A stretch of DNA of 22,773 bases from a virus. Positions 1-8,214 of this stretch are shown piece after piece. A program made the position numbers and the translations under genes. Where the stretch lies: positions 1 through 22,773 of the IMG/VR virus record IMGVR_UViG_3300021067_000082. The stretch is one strand, 5' to 3'. Numbering within the stretch: the stretch's first letter is position 1; each line of letters opens with the position of its first letter. A model generated the notes under the pieces. It was given only the letters and a program-made list of their open reading frames with translations, did no database searches and was not told the origin of the DNA.

Positions 1-1135
1 CGGCGCCGCTCTCCTTGACGTAGAACGTGCTCCCGGCGCCGCCGTCGCTCTTTCGCAGGAAGATCGATCCGACCGGTGCCGTGACCAACCCCTCCGGCGA
101 GCCCGAGCCGCAGATGATCTGCGCACCCTCGCCCTCATTGTTGGCGAGTCTGATACGGCCAGAGGGCAGGACCTCGAACTTGTCGTCGGGCCCCGACGCA
201 GTAATCAGGTTGTCGTTGGCGTGCGACGTCTCGATTCGGAGGGCACAGCCGCCCGCGTGGTCCCCCATGGAAATGTAGAGCGCATCGCCATCCTGCTCCG
301 CTGCCGGATCCTTGGTGATCTCGAGCACACCGTTGCCGTTGGCCCCGTTGTTCGTCAGCGCGACCGCGCCACTGTCGACCGTGATGGTCCGGCCCGCACC
401 CGCACCGCCGCTGTCATAGGCCTGGTCGAGCGTGCCGCCGCCGCCGCCGCCGCCGCTCTCTGCCTGATAGCTCGGGTCGGCGCCCGCGCCGCCGCTCTTG
501 AGGACGTGGCCGCTCGTGCCCGGCGTCAGGATCGCCCACCCGCTCGCGCCCCGGTACAGGATCGAGCCACGCGTTGAGCCGATCGTGTCGAGAGAGGCGG
601 AGGAGAACGGCGAGCCGCCGCCCCCCGCGCGGGCGACCGCCCCCGAGGCCTCGGTGATCACCAGGTAGTCGATCGCGCTCGCGCCGGCGACGAGCTGGAG
701 GTTGTAGATCGCCCCCTTGACCGTGGGGATCGGACCGAGCGTCTTGTGCGCGCCGGCCACGAGGGCGACGCCTTCGTTCAGCAGCATCGATTTCGTCGTG
801 TTCCCGGCCTTCGCGACGGTGAGCTTGACGGCTCGGCTCGTCGCCAGACTGATGTCGATGTAGAGGACCGAGGAGTCGTAGAGCGGGACGAAACCCGCGA
901 CACCACCCGCGGTGGGGATCAGGTTCGTGTCGTGATTCGTCGACGCGATGTCGGTCTCACGGAACCGCGTCACGCGGTAGCCGCTCGAGTTCCCGGTGCG
1001 GTTCCCGGCCGACTCGTGGATCTCCGCGAGCGTCCCTGCGGCCGACACCGGCGGTGCCGTCGCGCTCATGTAGAGGAGGGCGCTCGTCGAAATGACGAGC
1101 GCCGCGGCGATCGCGCCGAGGATGCGTCCCTTCAT
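1..1135 (-). CDS. Fibre-like protein with signal peptide (partial, runs off left edge)
   Basis: An open frame starts at ATG 1135 and runs without a stop to the window edge, giving 378 codons. AAGGAG lies 6 bases before this ATG. An in-frame ATG at 1150 overlaps the upstream stop by one base but has no such site. Residues 1-32 look like a Sec signal peptide: basic start, hydrophobic core, then VSA before a likely cut after Ala32. Around residues 187-222 is a segment (GSILYRGASGWAILTPG, then HVLKSGGAGADPSY) of a kind common in phage tail fibres. A run of seven glycines follows at about 228-234, then LDQAYDSGGAGAGRTITVD, also familiar from fibres of environmental phages. Near the edge, VGSIFLRKSDGGAG is another fibre-type motif. 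I infer a fibre or virion surface protein. A signal peptide on such a protein is odd. The C-terminus is not visible. Confidence 0.75.
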   Translation of the reverse strand, partial: MKGRILGAIAAALVISTSALLYMSATAPPVSAAGTLAEIHESAGNRTGNSSGYRVTRFRETDIASTNHDTNLIPTAGGVAGFVPLYDSSVLYIDISLATSRAVKLTVAKAGNTTKSMLLNEGVALVAGAHKTLGPIPTVKGAIYNLQLVAGASAIDYLVITEASGAVARAGGGGSPFSSASLDTIGSTRGSILYRGASGWAILTPGTSGHVLKSGGAGADPSYQAESGGGGGGGTLDQAYDSGGAGAGRTITVDSGAVALTNNGANGNGVLEITKDPAAEQDGDALYISMGDHAGGCALRIETSHANDNLITASGPDDKFEVLPSGRIRLANNEGEGAQIICGSGSPEGLVTAPVGSIFLRKSDGGAGSTFYVKESGA

Positions 1136-1149
1136 GCTGCTCTCCTTCA

Positions 1150-1506
1150 TCACTCGCGGCTCGAGCCGAGCTGCGAGACCATGGTCTTGAGCTCGTGCAT
1201 GCGGTCGTCGACGCCGCGCACGGCTTCGAGCGTCTGCGCGCCCTGCTTCCGGATCGCGCCGATCTCCGCCGTCTGGGCGACCTCGGCGAGCGAGAGCCTG
1301 TCGATCGCGTCGCCGCACTTCTTCACGAAGTCGACGTGCGCCTTGTTCATCGCGAGCCAGCTGTTCACGAGCGGCTGGATCACGTGACGAGCGACCCACG
1401 CGGCGCCGAGGCCGAGGGCGATCAGGACGAGGAGGAGGACGGCCGCGGGGATCCCGATGCGCTCGGCGATCTCGGCCCACGTCGCGGGCTGGAGCTGAGC
1501 GATCAT
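1150..1506 (-). CDS. Small membrane protein with coiled coil, holin-like candidate
   Basis: The product has 118 residues. A single strong transmembrane segment spans about residues 18-41 (GIPAAVLLLVLIALGLGAAW). A charged helical C-terminal half follows, with heptad-like spacing from about residue 60 to 112. One helix plus a soluble coiled coil is seen in XhlA-type and some other phage lysis proteins, and the position among small genes near the fibres fits a lysis cassette. No endolysin is visible in the window, so a structural or inner-membrane role remains possible. The ATG overlaps the stop of the preceding 51-residue gene (ATGA), implying coupled translation. The stop lies directly before the signal-peptide fibre gene. 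Confidence 0.7.
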   Translation of the reverse strand: MIAQLQPATWAEIAERIGIPAAVLLLVLIALGLGAAWVARHVIQPLVNSWLAMNKAHVDFVKKCGDAIDRLSLAEVAQTAEIGAIRKQGAQTLEAVRGVDDRMHELKTMVSQLGSSRE

Positions 1507-1658
1507 CGGGCGGCGCTCGCGACGCCGGCGATCGAACCCGAGAGCGCGCGGAGGAGCGCGCCGGCCTCGTGGTGACCGCAGACCATGCAGAGCGCGGCCA
1601 CGACCGCGAGCAGCGTCGAGAGGCCGACCTGGCGCGCGCGGGAGCGCTTCGGCTTCAT
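1503..1658 (-). CDS. 51-residue membrane protein, coupled on both sides
   Basis: This is a short frame of 51 residues. Its ATG at 1658 overlaps the stop of the 96-residue gene by four bases (ATGA), and its TGA overlaps the ATG of the 118-residue membrane protein by four bases. The N-terminus is strongly basic (MKPKRSRAR). A hydrophobic helix follows at about residues 11-27 (VGLSTLLAVVAALCMVC), then a small Ala/Gly-rich tail. The cysteines do not sit in a convincing lipobox. The perfect stop/start linkage on both sides argues that the frame is real. It could be a holin, antiholin or spanin-like partner of the 118-residue protein; I cannot decide between these. Confidence 0.6.
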   Translation of the reverse strand: MKPKRSRARQVGLSTLLAVVAALCMVCGHHEAGALLRALSGSIAGVASAAR

Positions 1659-1945
1659 GCGGACTCCTTTGGCTCGGTCGGCGTCGTCGAGGAGGTCGGA
1701 GGAGGCGCGGGCGGCGCCGGCGCCGCGGCGCGCTCTTCGAGGACGAAGAGGCGCCGGGCCGAGTCGTAGATCAGGCGCGCGTCGGTGGGGAGCCCGAGAC
1801 GCTCCCTCGCCTGGGACACCACGACCATGGAGTCGGCCGCGATCTGCAGGCGCTCCTTGTCCAGCTTCCTCACCTGCTCGGTGAGGGAGTCGAGGTAGCC
1901 GGCCTCGGCCCGCAAGGGAGAGAAGGTCTTCGCGGTGTCGCTCAC
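1655..1945 (-). CDS. Small helical protein of unknown function
   Basis: The product has 96 residues and starts at GTG 1945, with GAGGAG placed about 5 bases upstream. Residues 1-60 are charged and probably helical (repeated Leu/Val with Lys, Glu and Arg), possibly a short coiled coil. The last 25 residues are Pro/Ala/Thr-rich and probably disordered. There is no signal peptide or membrane segment. The stop overlaps the start of the 51-residue membrane protein (ATGA), so the three small genes form a coupled cassette after the fibre gene. I do not recognise the family. A fibre chaperone or lysis accessory would fit the position, but this is only inference. Confidence 0.6.
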   Translation of the reverse strand: MSDTAKTFSPLRAEAGYLDSLTEQVRKLDKERLQIAADSMVVVSQARERLGLPTDARLIYDSARRLFVLEERAAAPAPPAPPPTSSTTPTEPKESA

Positions 1946-1997
1946 GCGATCTCCTCGCGTGGAGAAGGTCGCTGCGGCCGGTGACAGAACCCGGGCG

Positions 1998-4430
1998 CTA
2001 GAGCCGCATCACGCGACCGGCCGAGCCCGCGGCCCCGTCGGGTCGGGTCCCGAATCCGTTGCCGCCGGCCCCGCCCGCGACCGTGACGGTGCCGCTGCCG
2101 CTCTCGGCGCCGACGATCAGGGCGACGACGCCGCCGCCACCACCGCCGCCGCCCGAACCGCCGGTCGGCGCCCCGTCGCCGCCAGCGCCGCCGTTCGCCT
2201 GGATGCTCCCGTTGTTCGTGAGCGAGGCCGTGGAGAGCAGCAGGTAGCCGCCGCCGCCGCCGCCCCCGCCGCCCTCGCTCGAGTTCGTGGAGCCGCCGCC
2301 GCCGCCGCCGCCGCCGCCGCGAACACGCGTCCAGGCGCCGCCGGAGAAGATCGCCCCGATGAGCGCGTTGGTGAGGATCGCGATCGCGTCCGAGCTTGAG
2401 GGCGCCGAGACCGTGCCGCCCGCCCCCGCCGCGTGCGTCGTGCCTGCGCCGCCCGCGCCGCCCGCGCCGCCGAGGCCATTCGTGACGTCGTCGCCGTCGA
2501 GTGCCGCGGCGCCGATCGCGCCGTCGCCGCCGTCGGCGCCGCCGAGGAACTCGCCGTCGGGCGCGCCTGCGCCGCCGGGCCCGACCGCCGACCCCATGGA
2601 GCCGTTGTCGCGGATCGTGCCGTTGTTGACGATGGACGTCTTGCCGAAGACGCCGAACCCGTTGCAGTCGAGCGCGACGGACGCGTCGATCACGAGCTCG
2701 TCGGCGAAGACGTGTCGGGTGAGCGTGTAGAGGGAGCCCGACCTCGTCGCGAAGTCCGGGTAATCCGTCGCGCCGTCGAGCGTGACGTCGCCGTCTCGGC
2801 CGTCGCCATGCGCGAGGGAGGACGAGCTCGAGCCGCCGCCGCCGCCCGTGAGGGCGGTGTCGGTGCCGTCCCAGTGGAGCATGAGCGCGCCGTCGTCGCG
2901 GAGCCACAGGCCCATGCCGGCCTGGACGACCGCCGCCGGCGCCTCCTCGGAGGGCATGCTCGGGATGAGCCCTTGCACCGCGGCGACGAAGTCCGCGGCG
3001 CACGTGCCTTCGCAGTCGAGGGCGGAGGTCGTCGTCGCGCCGTCCGAGTCGATCACGAACGACTTGTCGCGCGTGCGGATGTAGTCGGAGTGGCTCCCGC
3101 CCTGCCGGAGCTTGTCCGGGTCGAGGTAGATCAGGGCGCGCTCGTCCTCGACGTGCCCGACGAAGGCGCGCTCGACGTTGAGGATGCCGCGCACGGGATC
3201 GTCCTCGCCGCCCGACGGCCGCGTCGTGATCGCGCCGTCGCGGCCGACGAGGTACTGCGTCACCTCGAACACCGGGAGCGCGAGCTCGAGCCCCTCCTCG
3301 GGGGCCGTCCAGTGCGCGCCGATCCTCGAGGCCGCGGGCGGGTTCGTCTCCGAGTTCACGTGGACGAGGCCGATGTTCGACGCGAGGTACTCGGGCCCAC
3401 CGAACGCGGCGTGGATCACGCGGCGATCGGCGTTCAGGAACGACGTCAGGAGGTGGACCTGGTCCTCGAGGTAGCGCGCGCCGCCCGGCTGCCCCCACAT
3501 GGGGAGGCGGTAGTTCACGATGTTCGCGCCCGGCTCCGCGGTGGGCGCGCCGTTCGTCGGGACGATGAGCCCGCCGACGATCAGCGCCTCGTCGGTGCTC
3601 GTGACGGGGACCCACCCCCCGACCGGTTGGCCGGGTGTCGTCGGGTCCCACGTCTCGTTCGGGCACGGGACGCCGTTCGGGAACTCCTGCTCGTCGATCG
3701 GGCCGGTCGAGTAGGCGACCTCGGGGATCGAGAGCGGGTCGTAGAGACCGGGATCGCCCGTGTCGGGATCGTAGGCGCGGCCCTGTCCGCCTCCGCCGTC
3801 CGGGCCGCCGCCGGGTCCGCCGCCGCCGGGCCCACCGCCGCCCGGAGCGCCCGGGGCGCCCGGCTTCCCGTCCTTGCCATCCTTCCCGTCCTGGCCGTCC
3901 TTTCCGTCGCGGCCGCCGATGATGTAGACGGGCTTCGGCGGTGGCGTCGTGGGCGTGATCTCCGCGTCGATGTAACCGTAGGCGACGACCTGCCCCGTCT
4001 CGTGGCCGAGGACGCTGTCCTCGTTCGCCTCGCCGCTGTCCCAGGCGAAGCGCAGCTTGATCGGCTTGCCCTTCCGCGGGAACTTCACGCCGGCGACGTC
4101 GAGGTCGTCGAGCGCGAGACGACCGATCCACGGCGCGGCCTCGCCCTTCTCCTGCGTCGTCGGGGGATCGACCGGCGCGTCCGCCGCGACGACGACCGCT
4201 CCCGGGCTCGAGCCCGAGCCGATCGCCTTGCCCGAGCGCCGCGCCTGCACGAACTGCGCGTCGTGGCGGATCGGGAGCGTCCCGATCTCCTGGCCGTCGC
4301 GCCCGAGGAAGAGGTGGCCGAGCGACTCGTCGGGCGCGAAGACCGTCGAGAGCAGGCCGACCTTGATCGCCCCCACGACGTAGCCGCCGGGGATCGCCGC
4401 GCGCTCGACGTGGCCCTCGCCAGCGGTCAC
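1998..4430 (-). CDS. Collagen-like, polyglycine-rich tail fibre/adhesin
   Basis: The product has 810 residues. The GTG at 4430 overlaps the upstream TGA by four bases (GTGA). Residues 1-170 form a mixed domain that probably attaches the fibre. Residues 173-217 are a collagen-like Gly-X-Y stretch (GRDGKDGQDGKDGKDG, then GKPGAPGAPG) that grades into GGGGP repeats. Residues 220-600 are a non-repetitive central region. From about residue 610 to the end the protein is extremely Gly/Ala-rich, with NNGTI and NNGSI-ANGGAGG motifs and runs of eight or nine glycines around 702-727 and again near 770. Known phage fibres carry collagen-like trimerising stalks, and gp38-type adhesins of T4-like phages bind receptors through packed polyglycine II helices. 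I infer a receptor-binding fibre of this style. No C-type lectin variable region is visible. Confidence 0.8.
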   Translation of the reverse strand: MTAGEGHVERAAIPGGYVVGAIKVGLLSTVFAPDESLGHLFLGRDGQEIGTLPIRHDAQFVQARRSGKAIGSGSSPGAVVVAADAPVDPPTTQEKGEAAPWIGRLALDDLDVAGVKFPRKGKPIKLRFAWDSGEANEDSVLGHETGQVVAYGYIDAEITPTTPPPKPVYIIGGRDGKDGQDGKDGKDGKPGAPGAPGGGGPGGGGPGGGPDGGGGQGRAYDPDTGDPGLYDPLSIPEVAYSTGPIDEQEFPNGVPCPNETWDPTTPGQPVGGWVPVTSTDEALIVGGLIVPTNGAPTAEPGANIVNYRLPMWGQPGGARYLEDQVHLLTSFLNADRRVIHAAFGGPEYLASNIGLVHVNSETNPPAASRIGAHWTAPEEGLELALPVFEVTQYLVGRDGAITTRPSGGEDDPVRGILNVERAFVGHVEDERALIYLDPDKLRQGGSHSDYIRTRDKSFVIDSDGATTTSALDCEGTCAADFVAAVQGLIPSMPSEEAPAAVVQAGMGLWLRDDGALMLHWDGTDTALTGGGGGSSSSSLAHGDGRDGDVTLDGATDYPDFATRSGSLYTLTRHVFADELVIDASVALDCNGFGVFGKTSIVNNGTIRDNGSMGSAVGPGGAGAPDGEFLGGADGGDGAIGAAALDGDDVTNGLGGAGGAGGAGTTHAAGAGGTVSAPSSSDAIAILTNALIGAIFSGGAWTRVRGGGGGGGGGSTNSSEGGGGGGGGGYLLLSTASLTNNGSIQANGGAGGDGAPTGGSGGGGGGGGVVALIVGAESGSGTVTVAGGAGGNGFGTRPDGAAGSAGRVMRL
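2247..2321 (-). repeat. GGC/GCC trinucleotide tracts encoding polyglycine
   Basis: Two near-pure CCG tracts (about 2247-2274 and 2291-2321 on the plus strand) encode runs of eight or nine glycines in the fibre C-terminus, separated by STNSSE. Such tracts can change length by slippage and so alter the fibre. Confidence 0.7.
3780..3914 (-). repeat. Collagen-like Gly-X-Y coding repeat in the fibre
   Basis: This segment encodes fibre residues 173-217. It starts with four GKDG/GQDG units, then GKPGAPGAPG, then proline-spaced glycine blocks (GGGGPGGGGPGGGP). Such stretches form triple-helical stalks in phage fibres. Confidence 0.75.
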
Positions 4431-5551
4431 CGCGTCCGCTCCTTGTCCGCCGCGATCGTGCGCGCGGCGAGCTGGTCGACGGCCGCGGCGGCCTGCGCCT
4501 TGAGCTGAGCCGCGCGGGCGAGGAGCGCGCTCGCGGTCTTCGGGCTCCCGGTCGCCTGCGCGATCCGCGCGCGCTCCTCGAGGGCGAACGCGTCGGCGAG
4601 GACCTGGCGTGTGTAGCTCCGGGGGTCGATCTCGAGGCCGGTCGGGCTCCCCGGGCCGACCGTCCCGACACCGTCGAACTCGAGGTCGAGGCCGATCGGG
4701 GGCCCGGGCCCGACGGTCCCGACACCGTCGAACTCGAGGTCGAGCCCGAACTGGTTCGGGCCGCCCGACAGCGTGTCGCGGTGGCTCTGGAACTTCTTGC
4801 CGTCGGTCCGGCCCTGGATCGGGACGGCCGCGCGCACGGCCGAGAAGATCGAGGCGGCCGTCGCGCCGCGCGAGCGCGCCGCCTTCTTCGCCGCGGCGAC
4901 GGCCTCGGGCCCCACGAACGTGACCGCGCCGCTCGAGGGCGTGAGGATCGTCACGCGCTCGAGGCCGGGCCGCTCGAGCACCGCGACACCCGGCGGGAAC
5001 GCCACGGGGCCCTCGTCCTCGAGCTCCTCCTCCTGCTGCTGGATCTCCTCGTCGCCGGCGCCGTCTTCGCTCTCAGCGTCCTCGGGGGGCGAGAGCGGGA
5101 TCGGCGGGCACGTGAGCGCGCGCACATAGAGGCCGTCCTCGGCGCCGACGTTCCGCTCGCTCGTCCCGATCAAGGCCTCGCGCCCCTCGGCGTCGACGAC
5201 GCGGGTCGACGGGTTCGCGGACGTGTAGACGTTGCTCTGGCCGTGCGGGGCGTCGCCCTCGGCCGCGGCGCGGTGGTTCCTCCCGTAGTCGTTCCAGAGC
5301 TGGATGCCGATGCGGACGTCGTCGATCGGCGCACCGCGCTGGCGATCGAGCATGCGCAGGTGCGTCGGCTCGAAGAGGCCCACGTCACGCGGCCCGAAGA
5401 CGGGCGCGCCGGTGAGCGGGTCGCGCTTCGACGGGATGCCGATCCGCGCGCCGAAGGCCTCGTCGTTCTTCCGGAGCGTCCCGCTCACCGCGGACGCGAT
5501 CACGATCAGGATCGGGGCCGAGCCCTCGAGGTGCTTCTCGTCGTGGCTCAT
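4427..5551 (-). CDS. Structural protein with tandem 18-residue repeats, unknown function
   Basis: The product has 374 residues. ATG 5551 overlaps the stop of the 888-residue gene (ATGA). The N-terminal 145 residues look folded (for example VGLFEPTHLRMLDRQRGAP). A very acidic Glu/Gln-rich linker follows around 150-185 (EDGAGDEEIQQQEEELEDEG). Residues 269-304 hold two copies of GLDLEFDGVGTVGPG-xPx, with a degenerate third start (GLEID). The C-terminal 60 residues are Ala-rich and helical. Its place between the large tail protein and the fibre suggests a tail-to-fibre adaptor or baseplate component, but I do not recognise the family. Confidence 0.7.
   Translation of the reverse strand: MSHDEKHLEGSAPILIVIASAVSGTLRKNDEAFGARIGIPSKRDPLTGAPVFGPRDVGLFEPTHLRMLDRQRGAPIDDVRIGIQLWNDYGRNHRAAAEGDAPHGQSNVYTSANPSTRVVDAEGREALIGTSERNVGAEDGLYVRALTCPPIPLSPPEDAESEDGAGDEEIQQQEEELEDEGPVAFPPGVAVLERPGLERVTILTPSSGAVTFVGPEAVAAAKKAARSRGATAASIFSAVRAAVPIQGRTDGKKFQSHRDTLSGGPNQFGLDLEFDGVGTVGPGPPIGLDLEFDGVGTVGPGSPTGLEIDPRSYTRQVLADAFALEERARIAQATGSPKTASALLARAAQLKAQAAAAVDQLAARTIAADKERTR
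4640..4747 (-). repeat. Two tandem copies of a 54-bp repeat
   Basis: Units 4694-4747 and 4640-4693 each encode 18 residues beginning GLDLEFDGVGTVGPG and are nearly identical in DNA. A third, diverged start (GLE) follows at 4639. The near-identity points to recent duplication. Confidence 0.8.
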
Positions 5552-8214
5552 GGCCTCAACCTCTCCCGGTCGTCCTCTGGACCGCGCGGGCGAGGCGCCC
5601 GCTCCTGCGTGCCCTGCCGGCGCGTCTTGAAGGCGCTCGAGCCCGTTGTCACCGTCGTCAGGAAGCCGCAGGGCGCGCCGCTCTCGGGGTCGTGCCTCAT
5701 CTGCACGCGCACGGTCGACACGACGCCGTCGGGGTTCACGGCCCAGGGCCCGAGCATCGTGAGCGTCTCCGAGCGGAGGACGTCCTGGCGCCGGAAGAGC
5801 GTCGCGGCCGCGTCCTGCGCCTGGGCGAGGAGCGCGGCCCGGTTGCCCGCGGCGGCGATCGGCACGAGCTCGGCGAGGTCGGGCCGCTCGAGGCGCGCCG
5901 CGGCGCGGAGGACCTCGTCGGTGACGTCGGCGTCGGGAACCGGCCGGGCGAGGCCTCGGCCGACGCGCTCGTAGACGGCGCGGAAGATCGTCTCGCGATC
6001 GGAGAGCGCCTCGGGCACGACGTCGGGCTCGGCCTTCGCCACCGCGCCCGAGGGCGTGCCGCTCGGGGTCCCGAGAGGACGATCGGTGCGCGGTCGCACC
6101 GTCGCGCCGAAGAGGACGCGCACCGGCAGCGGGACGAAGGTGGTCGAGCCCGAGTCGTGCACGTCCGGATCGAGGAGGTGCCCGGCGAGGCAGCTCGTGC
6201 GGATGATCCCCAGGTCCTCTGAGTAGACGGAAGCTCCGAGGTCGTCCGCGCGGTCGAGGTTCTCGAAGTAGACGCCGCCGATCGACGTGCCGAGTCGGCC
6301 GCCGGCGGCCTCGACCTGACGCTTCTCTGCGAGGAGCTGCCCAACGCGTTCGTCGAGTCGCCTGAGGGCCTCGACCGTCGCGCGGATCTGCGACTGCGGT
6401 CGATCGTTGTTCACCGCCGCATAGGGCTTCGCGAGCTCGTAGAGCTCGGCGTTCCCGGTCCCGTTCAGCTTGTCCTCGGCGTCGAGCTTCTTCTTGAGCG
6501 CGGCCTCGTAGCGCGCCGCGAGGGCGGGGTCGATCGCCTGGATGCGATCGACGGCGATCGCCTCCTGCCGGGCTCGCTCCCAGTCCTCGCCGCCCACGTA
6601 CTTGCCGAACGCGTTGGCGAACCCGAACGACTTCGCCACGAGCTCGAGCCGGAGCGACATGGGGACCGCCTCGAGGCGCTTGTTCGTGAGGTTCCACGGA
6701 TCGGGGACGGACTTGATCGCGGCCGCGTCGCGGATCTGCGTCGAGAGGGACGCGAGCTCGCGGACGGCCTCGCCCACCGCCTCGCTCTCGGCGGTCCGGT
6801 CGTCGAACGTCCGCGACTTCGTCACGTAGCGGTAGATCCGGACGGTCACGTCCATGCGGCCGCGGCCGTCGACCTCGGCGCGGCGCTCGAGCGGCAGGAG
6901 GTGAGCGTTCCTGCCAGGTCGCGCGTCGCCGTCGGCGACGGGGTTCAGGACCTGGGCGAGCGCGAGCTCGCTCGACGCGATCTGCCGTGCCTGCGCCTCA
7001 GGGATCCCCGCGGCCTTGAGCGCCTCGACCTTCGCCTTGAGGAGGGTCTCGCGGACGGCCGCGTCGTAGACGACGGCGCCCGGGAGGCGGTATAGACGGT
7101 AGGCCTGGGACCGCAGCAGGTCGAGGACGGCCTCCGTCACGCCCACAGCGTGCTGGTGAGCGGGGGGCTGGACGAGCCACTTGTGCAGCCACTCGAGACC
7201 GTGTCGACCGACGGTGAGCATGCGGATCGTCTGCTCGGTCAGCGGCACCGGGCGGCCGTGGATCACGAGGACGGGCTCCCATGCGTCCAGCGCGACGGTC
7301 GCGACCCGGACGCCGCCGACCACGACGAGGTAGCGCTCGGGGTAGCCGAACTCGAGCGCGCGTCCATGGCCCGTCCCCCGGAGCCAGGGGCGTAGGTCCG
7401 CGGGCAGGGCCTTGGCGTTCGAACCGGAGGGGACACCGCTCGGGTCGACGTCGGCGGAGCCCGGCACGGCGACACCGTCGGCGCCGAGGACCCCGTCGCC
7501 GGGCTCGTGGAACGCGAGCGTGCCGTCGAGCCTCAGGCATGGCTCGACGCCCATGGCGTCGACCACGGTCCGGATCGCCTGCACCGCCGGCTCGAACGGC
7601 CTCCATCTCCACTCTCGGTAGTCGGTCCCCCACGAGCTGGGCATGGCGCTCACGGTCGGGGCGCGGAAGAGCCGCGCGACGAGCTCGGCGGCCACGAGCT
7701 TCGACGTCGGGAACGGGATCGGAGGGTCCGAGGCCTGGTCGAGGGAGTCGATCGCGAACGACTTCCCGTCCGCGCGGACCCGGTTGTAGCTCCAGCGCGG
7801 CTCGAGGCCGAGGGGCCAGAAGAAGCGCTCGTCGACGAGGTAGACGCGCCAGACCACCGCCTCCGGCGCCTCGCCGCGGCGCGCGAGCTCGAGCCGGAGG
7901 ACGAACAACCCCGCGATCGCGAGCGCACGGAGCTGCCCCTGGAGGACCTCGGCGCACACGAGCGTGCCCTCGGGCTTGAGGAGCGCGCCTGGGACAAGGT
8001 CCGAGGGCGCTGCCGCGTCGTCGAGGATCTGCTCGAAGGTGCGCCGCTCCGGCGCCTCGCGCTTCGCGAGGGAGCTCTCCTGGGGAGCCTCGAGCTCGAG
8101 GTCGGGGCTCGCGATGATCTCGACGATCGACGTGTCCGGCTCGAGCCCGCGGCTGCGGACGAAGTCGACGTCGACGCAGGGGTGACCCTGGTAGCTCGCC
8201 CAGGTGCCGGCCAT
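5548..8214 (-). CDS. Large tail/baseplate protein, unknown family
   Basis: The product has 888 residues, the longest in the window. ATG 8214 overlaps the preceding TGA by one base (TGATG). The frame stays open further upstream to 9324, but that stretch reads as Arg-rich noise opposite two other genes. Residues about 195-240 (WRWRPFEPAVQAIRTVVDAM, then LRLDGTLAFHEPGDG) loosely recall baseplate hub proteins, in which a helical segment precedes a short beta domain. The central part is rich in Ala/Glu/Lys helices. A GTPSGTPSG hinge lies near residue 717. The C-terminal 50 residues are beta-like and then Arg-rich. There are no membrane segments and no long hydrophobic coiled coil, so it does not look like a normal tape measure. 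A hub or tail-tip role is inference. Confidence 0.7.
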   Translation of the reverse strand: MAGTWASYQGHPCVDVDFVRSRGLEPDTSIVEIIASPDLELEAPQESSLAKREAPERRTFEQILDDAAAPSDLVPGALLKPEGTLVCAEVLQGQLRALAIAGLFVLRLELARRGEAPEAVVWRVYLVDERFFWPLGLEPRWSYNRVRADGKSFAIDSLDQASDPPIPFPTSKLVAAELVARLFRAPTVSAMPSSWGTDYREWRWRPFEPAVQAIRTVVDAMGVEPCLRLDGTLAFHEPGDGVLGADGVAVPGSADVDPSGVPSGSNAKALPADLRPWLRGTGHGRALEFGYPERYLVVVGGVRVATVALDAWEPVLVIHGRPVPLTEQTIRMLTVGRHGLEWLHKWLVQPPAHQHAVGVTEAVLDLLRSQAYRLYRLPGAVVYDAAVRETLLKAKVEALKAAGIPEAQARQIASSELALAQVLNPVADGDARPGRNAHLLPLERRAEVDGRGRMDVTVRIYRYVTKSRTFDDRTAESEAVGEAVRELASLSTQIRDAAAIKSVPDPWNLTNKRLEAVPMSLRLELVAKSFGFANAFGKYVGGEDWERARQEAIAVDRIQAIDPALAARYEAALKKKLDAEDKLNGTGNAELYELAKPYAAVNNDRPQSQIRATVEALRRLDERVGQLLAEKRQVEAAGGRLGTSIGGVYFENLDRADDLGASVYSEDLGIIRTSCLAGHLLDPDVHDSGSTTFVPLPVRVLFGATVRPRTDRPLGTPSGTPSGAVAKAEPDVVPEALSDRETIFRAVYERVGRGLARPVPDADVTDEVLRAAARLERPDLAELVPIAAAGNRAALLAQAQDAAATLFRRQDVLRSETLTMLGPWAVNPDGVVSTVRVQMRHDPESGAPCGFLTTVTTGSSAFKTRRQGTQERAPRPRGPEDDRERLRP

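Noticed and set aside
2433-4508. Plus-strand open frame of 691 codons
   Set aside because: It is the antisense shadow of the fibre gene, which has recognisable collagen-like and polyglycine domains.
1942-4725. Minus-strand 927-codon frame in the fibre region
   Set aside because: It is a frame-shifted shadow, almost entirely Arg/Pro/Gly/Ala, of the real fibre frame.
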